From the NCBI RefSeq assembly GCF_022829725.1, contig NZ_JAKSYG010000190.1, positions 1 through 64,000 on the forward strand: a stretch of 64,000 bases of DNA, read 5' to 3'. This document shows, in pieces, positions 25,829 to 36,308 of the stretch. Source of the DNA: Methylobacterium sp. E-005. Lineage in GTDB: Bacteria > Pseudomonadota > Alphaproteobacteria > Rhizobiales > Beijerinckiaceae. Position numbers and translations under genes: made by a program. How positions within the stretch are numbered: position 1 is the stretch's first letter; each line of letters starts with the position of its first letter. Under the pieces are notes generated by a model that saw only the letters and a program-made list of their open reading frames with translations, was not told the DNA's origin and ran no database searches.

Positions 25829-26047
25829 GTCGCTGCGGCAGGAAGCCAACCGGCAAGGCAGGACGTGACATCGGAACCCGCTCGGATGATGTCCGGGCGG
25901 GTGTCCTTCCGGCCCTCTTGAGGGGATGCCGGACCGAAGGTGAACCGACCGACACCGACGGTTGGGGGAATACCCCCATCGCGAGCCATCACGAAGCCGT
26001 GCCTACGGTGGCCCTTGGGTGGCACCCTCGAAACGTCGTATGATATC

Positions 26048-26065
26048 TGGCGGCCATGGCCGCCA
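26048..26065. promoter_or_regulatory. 18-bp perfect palindrome over the ParD-like start codon
   Basis: TGGCGGCCATGGCCGCCA is fully symmetric and contains the ATG at 26056. It could be an autoregulatory operator of a ribbon-helix-helix protein, or an RNA hairpin sequestering the start codon. It is not conserved as a palindrome at the second ParD-like copy (53144). Confidence 0.4.
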
Positions 26066-26250
26066 AACATGCCCATCACGTCGCGCTGACAGCGGCGCAT
26101 TCCGCCTACGTCACGGATCAGGTTGCCAAGGGGCACTACGCCTCCGTGAGCGAGGTCGTGCGCGCGGGATTGCGTCTCTTGATCGAGCGCGAAGACCCTC
26201 GGACCGACCCTCCCGCGGCCGCGTCCCACGGCAAGCGTCGGGAAGCGTGA
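26056..26250 (+). CDS. ParD-like ribbon-helix-helix antitoxin, orphan, 64 aa
   Basis: The sequence has the ParD/RHH shape: a short beta strand (HHVALTAAHSAYV), helix 1, then the SVSEVVRAGLRLLIERED helix, followed by a disordered acidic/basic tail. ParD proteins repress their own operon and neutralise ParE toxins, but the next gene is a large histidine kinase, starting only 7 bases after this stop. A similar pair recurs at 52971-53144 with 49549-52963. I infer a DNA-binding role coupled to the kinase; no ParE is present. Confidence 0.75.
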   Translation: MAAKHAHHVALTAAHSAYVTDQVAKGHYASVSEVVRAGLRLLIEREDPRTDPPAAASHGKRREA

Positions 26251-26257
26251 TCCGGCC

Positions 26258-29200
26258 ATGAGTTCAACCGTGTCCGTGGCCTTCGATCCGGCCGGCTTTT
26301 TCGATGCCTCGCCCAACCCCTATCTCGTGCTCGACCGCCGCCTCCACATCGTCGGTGCGAACAAGGCATATCTTGCGAGTGTGAAGCGAGACTTGGCCGA
26401 CATCGTCGGGCGCTGGGCCTGGGACGCGTTCCCGACCGACCCGGAGACCCTGAGGCAGGCCATCGCCTCGTTCGAGCGCGTGATCCGCACGGGGCAGCCC
26501 GACACCATGCCGCTGTTGCGGTTCGACGTGCCCAGGCCCGAAGCCGAGGGCGGCGGCATGGAGGAGCGCTACTGGAGCATCACGCACAGTCCCGTCCTGG
26601 ACGCGGCCGGCGAGGTGGGGACGGTGCTCCAGCACCCCATCGACGTCACCGAGCTCCAGCGCCTGCGGGACGCGGTCGGGAACGTCGAGGGTGCGACCGC
26701 CACCGAACTCCGGCCGGCCCAGGCCGGCATCTTCAAGCGGGCGCAAAGCGTCCACGAGGCCAACCTCGCGCTCAAGGCGGAGAGCGACCGTCTCCACGAG
26801 ATGTTCCGGCAGGCGCCGAGCTTCATGGCGGTGTTGCGTGAGCCCGACCACCGGTTCGAGCTGACCAACGACGCCTACCGGCGCCTGATCGGCGGTCGCG
26901 ACGTCATCGGCCTGACCGTGCGCGAGGCGCTCGGCGAGATCGAGGGCCAGCCGTTCTTCGACCTGCTCGACCTCGTCTACACCACCGGGCAACCGTTCAT
27001 CGGGCGCGGCGTCGAGATCCTGCTGGAACACCGCAAGGGCGAGCCGCGGGAGCGACGCTACCTCGACTTCATCTTCCAGCCGATCCGAAATGGTTCTGAC
27101 AACGTCTCCGGCGTCTTCGTCGAGGGCAACGACGTCACCGAGATGAAGGCGGCCACAGACGAGCTCCGCGAGCGTGAGCAAAGGCTGAGGCTCATCGTCG
27201 AGGCAGCCACCGACTACGCGATCTTCACCCTCGATGCTAACCACGTCGTCACGACCTGGTCGGCGGGGGCGGCGGGAATCTTCGGCTATTCCGCCGAGGA
27301 GATCGTCGGGCTGAGCGCGGACGTCCTGTTCACGCCCGAGGACCGGGAGGCGGGGCAGCCCGCACGGGAAGTGGAAGGCGCCCGCGAGGACGGTGGCGCC
27401 CCGGACGTGAGGTGGCACCTGCGCAAGGACGGCGGGCGCGTCTTCCTCAACGGCTCGATGCGCGTCATGCGGGACGCCTCCGGCCGGGAGATCGGCTTCC
27501 TCAAGATCGCCCGTGACGAGACGGAGCGGAAGCGCGTCGACGAGAGCCTGCGCCGGAGCGAGGAACGCTTCCGGACCATCCTCGACACGGTCGAGGCCGC
27601 GTTCGCCATCGTGCAGGTCCGGTTCGACGGCGACGTGCCGGTGGACTACCGGTTCGTCGAGGCCAATCCCGCCTTCGAACGCGAGGCGGGCGTCAACCTG
27701 CGCGGCAAGTGGGTGACCGAGTTCGCCCCGGACCTTGAGCGCTTCTGGTTCGAGACCTACGGGCGCGTGGCGAGGACCCGGGAGCCCACGAACTTCGAGA
27801 GCTACGCCAAGGCGTTCGGGCGTTGGTTCGACGTCCGGGCCGTCCCGGTCGGGGACGCCGACGACCGGCAGATCGCGATCATCTTCAACGACGTGACGGA
27901 ACGGCGTGGTGCCGAGGAACGACTGCGCACCAGCGAGGCGCTCGCCCGCGAGAACGCCGAGCGCGTGCAACTCGCCCTGGCCGCCGGCGCGATCATCGGG
28001 ACGTGGCACTGGGACATCCCCACCGACCGGTTCGTCGTTGACGAGGCGTTCGCCCGGGCCTTCGGCCTCGACCCGACCCTCGGGCACGAGGGCATCCCGC
28101 TCGCCGACATCGTCGCCACCGTCCATCCCGACGACCGGGCGGGGCTGGCGCAGGCCATGAGGGAGGCGATGACGCGAGGCGGTGCCTACGCCCACCAGTA
28201 CCGTACCCGGCGCGCGGACGGGAACTACTACTGGCTTGAGGCGAACGGCCGTGTCGAGCACGCACCGGACGGCACGCCGCTGAGCTTCCCCGGCGTCCTC
28301 ATGGACGTGGAGGAGCGTCGTGCCGTGGAGGCGGAGCGCGACTGTGCCACTGCCGACCTGCGTGCGCTCAACGAGACGCTGGAGCAGCGCGTCTCCGAGC
28401 GCACCGACGAGTTGATGAGGGCCGAGGACGCTCTGCGCCAGTCCCAGAAAATGGAGGCGGTCGGACAGCTCACCGGGGGCGTCGCGCATGATTTCAACAA
28501 CCTGCTGACCATCATTCGCTCGTCGGTGGACTTCCTGAGGCGTCCGGACCTCGCCCCGGAACGCAAGCAGCGTTACCTCGACGCGGTGTCCGAGACCGTG
28601 GACAGGGCCGCCAAGCTGACGGGACAACTGCTGGCGTTCGCGCGCCGTCAGGCGCTCAAGCCCGAGATCTTCGACGTCGGTCAGAAGCTCAGGGGCGTCG
28701 GCGAGATGCTCGACACCGTGACCGGCGCGCGCATCCGCGTGGTCACGGACATGCCGGACGAACCGTGCTTCATCCTGGCCGACCTGAGCCAGTTCGAGAC
28801 CGCGCTGGTCAACATGGCCGTCAACGCCCGCGACGCCATGGACGGTGAGGGTACCCTGACCCTGCGCCTCCGGTGCGGGGCGGCGCTACCCGCGATCCGT
28901 GGCCACGCCGCCAACACCATGCCGTTCACGGCGGTGTCGCTCACCGACACCGGCTCGGGCATCCCGGCCGACGCCCTTGCCCGGATCTTCGAGCCGTTCT
29001 TCACGACCAAGGCCGTCGGCAAGGGGACCGGCCTCGGCCTCTCACAGGTGTTCGGGTTCGCCAAGCAGTCCGGGGGCGACGTCGACGTCGAGAGCACGCC
29101 TGGGCAGGGCACCACCTTCACCCTCTACCTGCCGGAGATCGAGCCGGAGAACTGCCCGGACGGCGAGGCGGAGCGCGTCGAGGGGCCGCCACCGCTCGGG

Positions 29201-29575
29201 AGCGGCCAATGCGTGTTGGTGGTGGAGGACAACATCGAGGTCGGACGCTTCGCGACCCAGATCCTGGAGGATCTCGGGTACCGGACGACCTGGGCCGCCA
29301 ACGCCGAGGAGGCGCTCGACAGGCTCGGCAGGGACGGCGCCGGGTTCGACGCGGTATTCTCCGACGTCGTCATGCCGGGGATGGGTGGCGTCGCGCTCGC
29401 GAAGGAGTTGCGCCAACGACTTCCCTCCCTGCCGGTGGTGCTGGCCTCGGGATACAGCCACGTCCTGGCTCAGGAGGGGTCCCACGGATTCGAGTTGCTG
29501 CACAAGCCGTACTCGGCCGACCAGCTGTCCCGCATCCTGCGCAAGGTCACCGCGGCCTCGACCCGGCCGCGCTGA
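26258..29575 (+). CDS. Hybrid histidine kinase, five PAS domains, HisKA-HATPase-receiver
   Basis: 1105 residues, soluble by eye. Five PAS domains lie at about 12-135, 183-300, 308-430, 433-550 and 568-690; a coiled coil leads to the H-box GGVAHDFNN (His about 744); the ATPase has an N-box MAVNARDAM and DTGSGIP and G-box GKGTGLGLS; the C-terminal receiver has phospho-Asp about 1036 in FSDVVMPG and the Lys in LHKPYS. Hybrid kinases of this type sense cytosolic ligands or redox through PAS and pass phosphate to their own receiver. It is preceded at 7 bases by a ParD-like gene and is convergent with the next kinase. Confidence 0.92.
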   Translation: MSSTVSVAFDPAGFFDASPNPYLVLDRRLHIVGANKAYLASVKRDLADIVGRWAWDAFPTDPETLRQAIASFERVIRTGQPDTMPLLRFDVPRPEAEGGGMEERYWSITHSPVLDAAGEVGTVLQHPIDVTELQRLRDAVGNVEGATATELRPAQAGIFKRAQSVHEANLALKAESDRLHEMFRQAPSFMAVLREPDHRFELTNDAYRRLIGGRDVIGLTVREALGEIEGQPFFDLLDLVYTTGQPFIGRGVEILLEHRKGEPRERRYLDFIFQPIRNGSDNVSGVFVEGNDVTEMKAATDELREREQRLRLIVEAATDYAIFTLDANHVVTTWSAGAAGIFGYSAEEIVGLSADVLFTPEDREAGQPAREVEGAREDGGAPDVRWHLRKDGGRVFLNGSMRVMRDASGREIGFLKIARDETERKRVDESLRRSEERFRTILDTVEAAFAIVQVRFDGDVPVDYRFVEANPAFEREAGVNLRGKWVTEFAPDLERFWFETYGRVARTREPTNFESYAKAFGRWFDVRAVPVGDADDRQIAIIFNDVTERRGAEERLRTSEALARENAERVQLALAAGAIIGTWHWDIPTDRFVVDEAFARAFGLDPTLGHEGIPLADIVATVHPDDRAGLAQAMREAMTRGGAYAHQYRTRRADGNYYWLEANGRVEHAPDGTPLSFPGVLMDVEERRAVEAERDCATADLRALNETLEQRVSERTDELMRAEDALRQSQKMEAVGQLTGGVAHDFNNLLTIIRSSVDFLRRPDLAPERKQRYLDAVSETVDRAAKLTGQLLAFARRQALKPEIFDVGQKLRGVGEMLDTVTGARIRVVTDMPDEPCFILADLSQFETALVNMAVNARDAMDGEGTLTLRLRCGAALPAIRGHAANTMPFTAVSLTDTGSGIPADALARIFEPFFTTKAVGKGTGLGLSQVFGFAKQSGGDVDVESTPGQGTTFTLYLPEIEPENCPDGEAERVEGPPPLGSGQCVLVVEDNIEVGRFATQILEDLGYRTTWAANAEEALDRLGRDGAGFDAVFSDVVMPGMGGVALAKELRQRLPSLPVVLASGYSHVLAQEGSHGFELLHKPYSADQLSRILRKVTAASTRPR

Positions 29576-29591
29576 CCTTGCGACCGTCGGA

Positions 29592-29618
29592 GCCCCGGCT
29601 GGTGACGGTCCCCGGGGC
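29592..29618. terminator. Bidirectional hairpin between convergent kinase genes
   Basis: GCCCCGG and CCGGGGC, separated by 13 bases, form a 7-bp stem in the 61-base gap between two convergent kinase genes. It lacks a T-run, but its position fits a shared terminator. Confidence 0.4.
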
Positions 29619-29636
29619 CGTTCGGGGCGCCGGGGA

Positions 29637-31247
29637 TCACGGCCCGGCGATGAGGTCCCTGATACGGGTTGCCAGCGCCTCCATCACGAACGGCTTGGTC
29701 AGGACGGCCATGCCCGGTTCGAGGTGGCCGTTGCCGACGACCGCGTTCTCGGCGTAGCCGGTGATGAACAAAACCTTCAGGTCGGGGCGCGACACGCGGC
29801 CGGCGTCTGCCATTTGGCGACCGTTCATGCCGCCCGGCAGGCCGACATCGGTGACCAGCAGGTCAATGCGCACGTCCGATTGCAGGACCTTGAGGCCGGC
29901 TTGGCTGTCCGCGGCCTCGATGGCGGTGTAGCCGAGATCCTCCAGTACCTCGGTGACCAGCATGCGCACGGTGGGCTCGTCGTCCACGATGAGCACGGTC
30001 TGGTCCTGCTCCGCCCGGGGTGCATCGCCGAGCGAGGCCATCACGTCGGCCTGCTCGGTCTCGCCGTAGTGCCGGGGTAGGTAAAGGCATATCGTCGTGC
30101 CGTCGCCGACCTCGGAGTAGATCCGCACCTGTCCACCCGATTGGCGGACGAACCCATAGATCATCGACAGCCCGAGGCCTGTGCCCTGACCGATGGGCTT
30201 GGTGGTGAAGAAGGGGTCGAAGGCTCGCTCGACGACCTCGGGCGGCATCCCGGTTCCGGTGTCGCTGACGCAGAGCGAGAGATACTGGCCGGGCGGCAGG
30301 TCGCGCTCCTTCGCGCCACGCTCGTCGAGCCACTTGTTGGCGGTCTCGATGGTGATCCGGCCTCCGTCCGGCATGGCGTCGCGGGCGTTGATGCACAAGT
30401 TCAGCAGGGCGTTCTCAAGCTGCGGCGGGTCGACCAGCGCCGGCCACAGGCCCGACGCGCCGACCACCTCGATGTGGACCGACGGACCCACGGTACGGCG
30501 GATGAGTTCCTCCATGCCGCCGATCAGCCTGTTCACGTCGGTGGGCATGGGATCGAGGGTCTGGCGACGCGAGAAGGCCAGGAGGCGGTGCGTCAGGGCG
30601 GCGGCGCGCTTCGAGGCGCCCTGGGCGGCGTTGACGTAGCGGTCGATCTCCGTGAGCCGGCCCTGGCTCATCCGTGTCTGCAGCAGTTCGAGGCTGCCGG
30701 AGATGCCGGCGAGCAGGTTGTTGAAATCATGCGCCAAGCCCCCGGTGAGCTGCCCGACGGCTTCCATCTTCTGGGATTGCCGAAGCTGCTCCTCGGCCCG
30801 GCGCAGGGCCTCGGCCTGCTCCCGCTCCGCCGTGACGTCGCGACCGACCGCGTTGATCAGGCGGTCGTCGGGACGGGTCGACCACGAGATCCAGCGGTAG
30901 CTCCCGTCCCGGTGGCGGTAGCGGTTCTCGAAGCGGGCAAACGACGTACCCTCCGCGGAGCTGCTCGCCCCTTCGAGCGTCTTCTCGACGTCGTCGGGAT
31001 GGAGAAAGTCGAACAGCGACGTGCCGACGAGCTCGTCCTCGCGCCAGCCGAGCATCGACAGCCAGGCCGGGTTGACCGCGACGATGCGGCCGTCGAAGCC
31101 GCAGCGGAGCATGATGTCGCTCGACAGCTGCCACAGGGCGTTGCGGTCGGTGGTGCGTTCGGCGACCTGCCTTTCAAGGGTGGCGTTCAGCTCGGCGAGG
31201 TCGGCCGCCTGCCGTCGCCGGTCGTCGATGTCCGTATTCGTGCCCAC
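29637..31247 (-). CDS. C-terminal part of a split hybrid histidine kinase (PAS-HisKA-HATPase-REC)
   Basis: From the first ATG after the premature stop, 536 residues remain: part of one PAS, a further PAS (about 45-165) with WISWSTRPDD, H-box [11 protein letters not shown], ATPase with LCINARDAM and GQGTGLGLS, and a receiver with LLVTDVGLPGG and LTKPFV. This core is nearly identical by eye to the kinase at 53442-56612. The upstream in-frame DNA to 31472 continues the same protein until a TAA at 31473. This half could still be made as a cytosolic kinase, but without its N-terminal sensors. Confidence 0.8.
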   Translation of the reverse strand: MGTNTDIDDRRRQAADLAELNATLERQVAERTTDRNALWQLSSDIMLRCGFDGRIVAVNPAWLSMLGWREDELVGTSLFDFLHPDDVEKTLEGASSSAEGTSFARFENRYRHRDGSYRWISWSTRPDDRLINAVGRDVTAEREQAEALRRAEEQLRQSQKMEAVGQLTGGLAHDFNNLLAGISGSLELLQTRMSQGRLTEIDRYVNAAQGASKRAAALTHRLLAFSRRQTLDPMPTDVNRLIGGMEELIRRTVGPSVHIEVVGASGLWPALVDPPQLENALLNLCINARDAMPDGGRITIETANKWLDERGAKERDLPPGQYLSLCVSDTGTGMPPEVVERAFDPFFTTKPIGQGTGLGLSMIYGFVRQSGGQVRIYSEVGDGTTICLYLPRHYGETEQADVMASLGDAPRAEQDQTVLIVDDEPTVRMLVTEVLEDLGYTAIEAADSQAGLKVLQSDVRIDLLVTDVGLPGGMNGRQMADAGRVSRPDLKVLFITGYAENAVVGNGHLEPGMAVLTKPFVMEALATRIRDLIAGP

Positions 31248-31472
31248 CCAGTGCGTGATGCCGCCGTCGGAAGCCCGAACGGGTTCGGCCCGGACAAGGA
31301 ACCAACGGTAGGCGCCGTCGGCGCGACGGATGCGGAACTCGGTCTCGTAGACCTCGCCGGTTGCCAGGGACCGGCTCCAGGCCTCGCCGGCCGAGGCGAG
31401 ATCGTCCGGATGGACGATGCGCCCCCATTCCGTCGGGCCTTCGATGGATCCGGGAGCGCTCCCGCTGTAGGC

Positions 31473-32525
31473 TTAGGCCTGTTCGTTGAACCAGTAGAGG
31501 TACCCGTCCGGCCGAGCCGCCCAGACCTGGTTGGGGACGGCCTGGGCAAAGACGCGGAACTGCTCCTCGCTCTCGCGAAGGGCCCGTTCCGAGCGGAGCC
31601 GCTCGGTCGCGCCTCGCACACGCTCGGCGACCTCCCGCATCAACGCGACCTCGCCCGCGCTCCAGGACCGGGCTGCTGCGTGATTGACGTAGAACAGCGC
31701 CACGGACGAGCCTTGCTCGACCACGGGCATGTTCACGAAAGCCCGCGCGCTGATGCCCTCCAGGGCGGCCGCATTGTCCCGGGTGCGCGGGTCCAGCGCC
31801 GCGTCCGCGACGATGGCGGTTTCGCCGCGCTTCAGGTCATCGATGTACGACCCGTAATCGCGAAAATGCAGCACGCCGGCCAGGCTCTCGATGCCGGGGG
31901 CGTTCCAGTCCCGCTCGATGGTGATGGTCTCGGCGGCCTTGTCGATGATGCCGTAACCGACCCGGCTCACCTCCAGGGCGGTCCCCAGCACTTGGCAGGC
32001 GGCGTGGCTCAGGTCACCCGGCTCGCGGATGTCGCGTAGCGTGTCGGTCAGCTCCAGCAGGGTGGCGCGCCGCATCTCGGCTTCGCGCAACGCTTCCCCG
32101 GCCTCGCGCGCCCCGGTCCTGTCGCGCAGGATCTTCAGGAATCCGACGTGCCCGCCGGAGGCGTCCCGGAGCGGCATCATCTCGCCGCTCGCCCAGAACC
32201 TGCTGCCGTCCTTTCGGAGATGCCAACGCTCGTCGGCGGCACGGCCCTCCGCCAGGGAAAGGCGCATCTCGGCTGCCGGGCGCTCCCCGGCGCGGTCCTC
32301 GGGCGTGAAGATCCGGTCCACCGGTTCCCCGGTCATCTCCGACGCGGACCAGCCGAGCACGCGCTCGGCCCCGACGTTCCAGGCGACGACCCGGCCGTCG
32401 AGGCCGGTGGCGATCATCGCGAAGTCGACGGCGCTCTCGAAGATGGACCGGTGGAGCACGTCCGGCGCGAGACCGCTGGCGTCAGGGTACGGCTGCGGAG
32501 CCTGACCCGTGGCTTGTCCGGACAT
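31473..32525 (-). pseudogene. N-terminal fragment of the split hybrid kinase (PAS-GAF-PAS start)
   Basis: The 350 residues from MSGQATGQ hold a PAS (about 25-145), a GAF (about 165-310) with SRVGYGIIDKAA, and the beginning of a second PAS that stops at LYWFNEQA. The stop TAA (31473-31475) stands where related PAS sequences have Tyr, and the frame goes on with AYSGSAPG without any shift. So one point mutation has cut a single kinase gene (about 29637-32525) in two. The start is the ATG at 32523-32525. It lies 96 bp downstream of the stressosome operon. Confidence 0.7.
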
Positions 32526-32621
32526 CACGCCTCGCCTCTCGACACCGTAGATCCCACGATCCCACTTCCGCTTCCGATTTGTCTTTACGCACCGATGTGC
32601 TCGGCTTGGCCCCATGTCGCC

Positions 32622-34523
32622 TTACCCACCCAGGATGCGCTTTCGGCGCTGCCAGGTGGCGACCTTGCGCAGCAGGCGCGAAAGCTGCTCGATGGAGTAC
32701 GGCTTGTGCAGGAGTTCGAATCCCGAGGTTCCGTTCTCGGCCAGCACGTGGCTGTAGCCCGAGGCCAGCAGCACCGGCAGGTCGTGGTGTCGCTCGCGGA
32801 TGCGATGCGCGAGATCGATGCCGTTCATGCCGGGCATCACGACGTCCGAGAACACCACGTCGAAGCGGTCGGCATCGCTTGCGAGTTCGGCAAGGGCCTC
32901 CGCGGCGTTCGTTGCCAGCACGGTGACGTAGCCGAGGTCGGTCAGCGTCTGCACCGCGAAGGTCCCGACCTCGGCGTTGTCCTCGACGACGAGCACGCAG
33001 GTGCCGTGTCCGTCCATGAGCGGCTCCGGTTCGCCAGCGTCCACCGCCCTGTCTTCGCCGGCGACGCGGGGAAGGTAGAGTGTGAAGGTGGTGCCGCGTC
33101 CGACCTCGCTCTCGACCGCCACCTCACCGCCCGACTGCTTGGCGAACCCGAACACCTGTGAGAGGCCGAGCCCCGTGCCCTGGCCGACGGCCTTGGTCGT
33201 GAAGAACGGCTCGAAGATCCGCTCCAGGCCGTCTGCGGGTATCCCGACTCCGGTGTCGCTGATCGACACCGCGACGAACGCCCCGGTGACGGCGGCGTGA
33301 CCCCGCATCTCCGGCATCGCCTCGACCGGCCTGACGCGGATTAGGAGCCGGCCCTCGCCGTCCATGGCATCGCGTGCGTTGACCGCCATGTTGACGAGCG
33401 CCGTGTCGAACTGGCTCGGGTCGGCGTGCACGAAGCACGTCTCCTCGGGTAGTTCCGTGACGATCTCGATGCGCGAGCCGGTGAGCGTGCCCATCATGTC
33501 GCCGATGGCCCGCACGCTGTCGCAGGCTGCGAACACCTCGGGCCTCAGAGCCTGGCGGCGTGCGAACGCAAGGAGTTGGCCGGTGAGCTTCGCGGCGCGA
33601 TCCACGGTATCGGAGATCGCCCCGATATACCGGACACGCCGGTCCTCCGGCAGGTCCGGACGCTTCAGCAGGTCGGTGGACGACTTGATGACGGTGAGCA
33701 GGTTGTTGAAGTCGTGCGCCACGCCTCCGGTGAGCTGCCCGACCGCCTCCATCTTCTGCGACTGGCGCAGGTTCTGCTCCATCCGCTCCCGCTCGGCCGC
33801 CTCGGTCAGCAGGCGCGCGTTCGCGTCGGCGAGCTCCGCCGTCCGCGCGGCGACTTGGCTCTCAAGGAGGGTGCCGGCCTCGCGCAGGAGCGTGGCCTGG
33901 GCCTCCAGCTCGGCGTGGAGGGCCACCACGCCCCTGTTCGTCTCGGCAAGCTCCCGGTTCAGGCGCTGGGCCTCCTCCTGGCGCTCCGCGAGCTCGGCCA
34001 GGCTGCTCAGGAGCTCGCGGTTCTGCTCGCGCAGGGCGACCAGCGGCTCGGCGGTCCTGGCACGGGCGACGTCGTCGGCCAGGCTGACCAGCCCGGGACC
34101 CGTGAAGTCCTCGACGCCGGGCGGGAGGCGCTTGCCGAACGTCACGACCGTGCCGTCGCCGGGCGCGGTGTCGATCTCGAAGCGGTCCATCAGGCGGCGC
34201 GAGCCGGTGATGCCGATGCCGAGCCCGGTGGTCGAGCGGAAGCGACCCGCCAGGATCGCATCGAGCTCGACGATGCCGGGGCCCTTGTCGCTGACCCTGA
34301 TCACCAGGAACTGCCCGTCCCGTCCCTGATCGAGGCCGTACTCGATGCGGCCGCCGCCGGCGTAGCCGTAGGCGTTGCGCGCGATCTCGGACACGGCCGT
34401 GGCGATGCGGGTCTGGTCCTGGACCTCGAAGCCGAGGCGCTCGGCCAGCCGGCGAACGCGCTGGCGCACCGTGACGATGTCGTCCTCGTGCTCGACGGCG
34501 CTGGTGAGGAGCGGCCACCTCAT
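32622..34523 (-). CDS. RsbT-like ATPase fused to hybrid histidine kinase (HATPase-coil-HisKA-HATPase-REC)
   Basis: 633 residues with two GHKL ATPases. Residues 10-135 are RsbT/anti-sigma-like: N-box [11 protein letters not shown] and DKGPGIV. A coiled coil (about 165-255) leads to the H-box GGVAHDFNN (His270), a second ATPase with [10 protein letters not shown] and GQGTGLGLS, and a receiver with [11 protein letters not shown] and LHKPYS. It is the last gene of the RsbR-RsbS-RsbT-phosphatase operon, overlapping the previous gene by ATGA. In characterised stressosomes RsbT is released to switch on the downstream partner; here the partner appears to be built into a kinase. Cytosolic. Confidence 0.88.
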   Translation of the reverse strand: MRWPLLTSAVEHEDDIVTVRQRVRRLAERLGFEVQDQTRIATAVSEIARNAYGYAGGGRIEYGLDQGRDGQFLVIRVSDKGPGIVELDAILAGRFRSTTGLGIGITGSRRLMDRFEIDTAPGDGTVVTFGKRLPPGVEDFTGPGLVSLADDVARARTAEPLVALREQNRELLSSLAELAERQEEAQRLNRELAETNRGVVALHAELEAQATLLREAGTLLESQVAARTAELADANARLLTEAAERERMEQNLRQSQKMEAVGQLTGGVAHDFNNLLTVIKSSTDLLKRPDLPEDRRVRYIGAISDTVDRAAKLTGQLLAFARRQALRPEVFAACDSVRAIGDMMGTLTGSRIEIVTELPEETCFVHADPSQFDTALVNMAVNARDAMDGEGRLLIRVRPVEAMPEMRGHAAVTGAFVAVSISDTGVGIPADGLERIFEPFFTTKAVGQGTGLGLSQVFGFAKQSGGEVAVESEVGRGTTFTLYLPRVAGEDRAVDAGEPEPLMDGHGTCVLVVEDNAEVGTFAVQTLTDLGYVTVLATNAAEALAELASDADRFDVVFSDVVMPGMNGIDLAHRIRERHHDLPVLLASGYSHVLAENGTSGFELLHKPYSIEQLSRLLRKVATWQRRKRILGG

Positions 34524-35515
34524 CGGACCTGTCCCCGCACGACGAGCACGGTGGCGTCGTCGCGGGCGCGGGCGAAGTCGCGGAAGATCACGCCGGCGAC
34601 CAGCGTCGGATGCGCCCTCGCCAGGCCGGGGTAGCCATCGATGGAAAAGCCGGTCGCGATCCCGTCCGAGCACAGGACGAACAAATCGTCCGGCCGCATC
34701 GGATACTCGAATTCCTGGATGCGGCGAGCCGCGTGTCCGGCGGTCCCGGCGAGGCTGACCGTGCGCTTCGTCCCCGTGCCGGAGACGACCGCTCCCAGGA
34801 CGTTCCCTATGCCCGTGAACGTGAGGGTGGAGGCGTCCCGGCCGTAGCGTGCGACGGATATCGCGCCGCCCCGCGTATGGGACAGGCCCGCATGGATGTC
34901 CGACAGGATCGCGGCCGGCGGCTTGTCCTGGTTGCGTCGGAACAGTCGAAGGGCCTCCTCGGACGCCTTCGCCGCATCCGGCCCATGCCCGAGGCCGTCC
35001 GCCACGATGGCCGTCCACCCGTCCGCGCGCTCATGGATGCCGTAGGCGTCGCCGTTCGCGGTCTCCCCCTTCAGGGGAACCGTCACGGAACCGAAGGTCG
35101 CCTCGGCTCCCGGGGCGGTGGAACGAACGCCGGACATACGGGCCAGCACCGCCGTTCCCGAGCCCGGCCGAGACACGATGTCGAACGCGTCGGCGAGGCG
35201 GCGTACCGCCCCCAAGCCCTCGCCGGCGCTGCCACCGGTGGAATGGCCGTCGCGCAGCGCCGATCCGAGATCCGAGACACCGGGTCCCTGGTCGAGGGCG
35301 AGGATCTCGATGCCCGAGCCGGTCCCGTCCTCGTAGGTGCCTACCAGGACCTCGCCCGGCACGCCGTACTTGACGATGTTGGTGGCGAGCTCGGTGACGA
35401 CCAGGGCCACGCGTCCGGCCGCGGTCTCGTCGAAGCCGATGCCCTGCGCCACGGCGACGGCGCGCCGCCGCGCCTCGGCCACCTGGCTCGCTTCCGTCAC
35501 GGTGATCCGGTGCAT
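34520..35515 (-). CDS. ATPase plus SpoIIE-type PP2C phosphatase (RsbX-like)
   Basis: 331 residues. Residues 1-125 form a GHKL ATPase with ELATNIVKYG and DQGPGVS; residues about 150-330 form a SpoIIE/PP2C domain with NGDAYGIH, VADGLGHGPDA, DDLFVLCSDGIATGF and RARDDATV, which supply the metal-binding Asp set. RsbX-type phosphatases reset stressosome phosphorylation; fusion to an ATPase suggests combined kinase and phosphatase control. The ATG at 35513-35515 lies 2 bases after the RsbT stop; a GTG at 35519 or at 35525 is possible. Confidence 0.85.
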   Translation of the reverse strand: MHRITVTEASQVAEARRRAVAVAQGIGFDETAAGRVALVVTELATNIVKYGVPGEVLVGTYEDGTGSGIEILALDQGPGVSDLGSALRDGHSTGGSAGEGLGAVRRLADAFDIVSRPGSGTAVLARMSGVRSTAPGAEATFGSVTVPLKGETANGDAYGIHERADGWTAIVADGLGHGPDAAKASEEALRLFRRNQDKPPAAILSDIHAGLSHTRGGAISVARYGRDASTLTFTGIGNVLGAVVSGTGTKRTVSLAGTAGHAARRIQEFEYPMRPDDLFVLCSDGIATGFSIDGYPGLARAHPTLVAGVIFRDFARARDDATVLVVRGQVR

Positions 35516-35517
35516 GC

Positions 35518-35922
35518 TCACTTCCACCGCGCGATGGTCACGCGCGTGCCTGCCCCGGGTGTCGATTCGATGTGGAACTCGTTCGAGAGCCGCTTGGCTC
35601 CGCCGAGACCGAGGCCGAGCCCCCCGCCGGAGGTGTAGTGGTCGGTCATCGCCTGATCGATGTCGGCGATGCCGGGGCCCTGATCCTCGAAGGTCAGGCG
35701 CAGGCCTTTTCGCATCCCGGCCTGCACGATCTCGGCCCGCATGTCGCCACCGCCACCGTAATCGAGGGTGTTCCGGGCGAGCTCGCTCGCGGCGGTGACG
35801 ATCTTGGTCTGGTCGACGAGCCCGAGGCCGATCTCGATGGCGAGCGCGCGGACCCGCTGACGCACGCGCACCACGTCGTCGCCGGATCGGACGGGCAGGG
35901 TCTCAGCCTTCGTGACGGTCAC
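35518..35922 (-). CDS. rsbT: RsbT-like serine kinase (anti-sigma regulatory ATPase)
   Basis: 134 residues forming a single GHKL ATPase: N-box ASELARNTLDYG, ATP-lid motifs DQGPGIAD and GLGLGLGGAKRL. RsbT phosphorylates RsbS and RsbR in the stressosome and then binds an output protein. It starts with GTG and overlaps the RsbS gene by 20 bases, which supports one co-translated unit. Assignment as RsbT and not RsbW rests on the order RsbR-RsbS-RsbT. Confidence 0.85.
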   Translation of the reverse strand: MTVTKAETLPVRSGDDVVRVRQRVRALAIEIGLGLVDQTKIVTAASELARNTLDYGGGGDMRAEIVQAGMRKGLRLTFEDQGPGIADIDQAMTDHYTSGGGLGLGLGGAKRLSNEFHIESTPGAGTRVTIARWK

Positions 35923-36304
35923 GGTCGCCTCCGCGACCGTCCTCCTCCTCGGCGAGCCGTGCCTGGATCAGCGCCATGCCTCGCTCGACGTTCAGGGCGG
36001 TCTTGATGCCGGTCAGCTCCAGGCCGAGCTCGACCAGGGTGATGGCGACCGCAGGCCGCATGCCGGCCACGACCGTCTCCGCGTCGAGGACGCGCGAGAC
36101 GGCGGCGATGCTCACCAGCATGCGCCCGATGAAGGAATCGACGATCTCCAGCGCCGAGATCTCCAGCAGGACCCCGCGCGCGCCGGTGCGCGCGATCATC
36201 GCGGTGAGGTCCTCCTCCAGCGCGAGGGCGAGGCGGTCGTGCATGTCGACCTGGATGGTGACGATCAGCGCGCCACCGAGCTTGAGGATCGGGATGCGGT
36301 CCAT
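35903..36304 (-). CDS. rsbS: RsbS-like STAS protein of the stressosome scaffold
   Basis: 133 residues, a single STAS domain: LKLGGALIVTIQVDMHDRLAL, then ARGVLLEISALEIVDSFIGRML, where the Ser of VDSFI matches the RsbT phosphorylation site of RsbS. The C-terminal tail is charged. RsbS and RsbR build the 1.8-MDa stressosome in Bacillus, and the same gene order here indicates a related complex. Cytosolic. Confidence 0.9.
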   Translation of the reverse strand: MDRIPILKLGGALIVTIQVDMHDRLALALEEDLTAMIARTGARGVLLEISALEIVDSFIGRMLVSIAAVSRVLDAETVVAGMRPAVAITLVELGLELTGIKTALNVERGMALIQARLAEEEDGRGGDRDRHEG

Positions 36305-36308
36305 GGCG

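Noticed and set aside
26056..26250. Possible complete ParDE toxin-antitoxin module
   Set aside because: No ParE-like frame is present on either strand next to either ParD-like gene.
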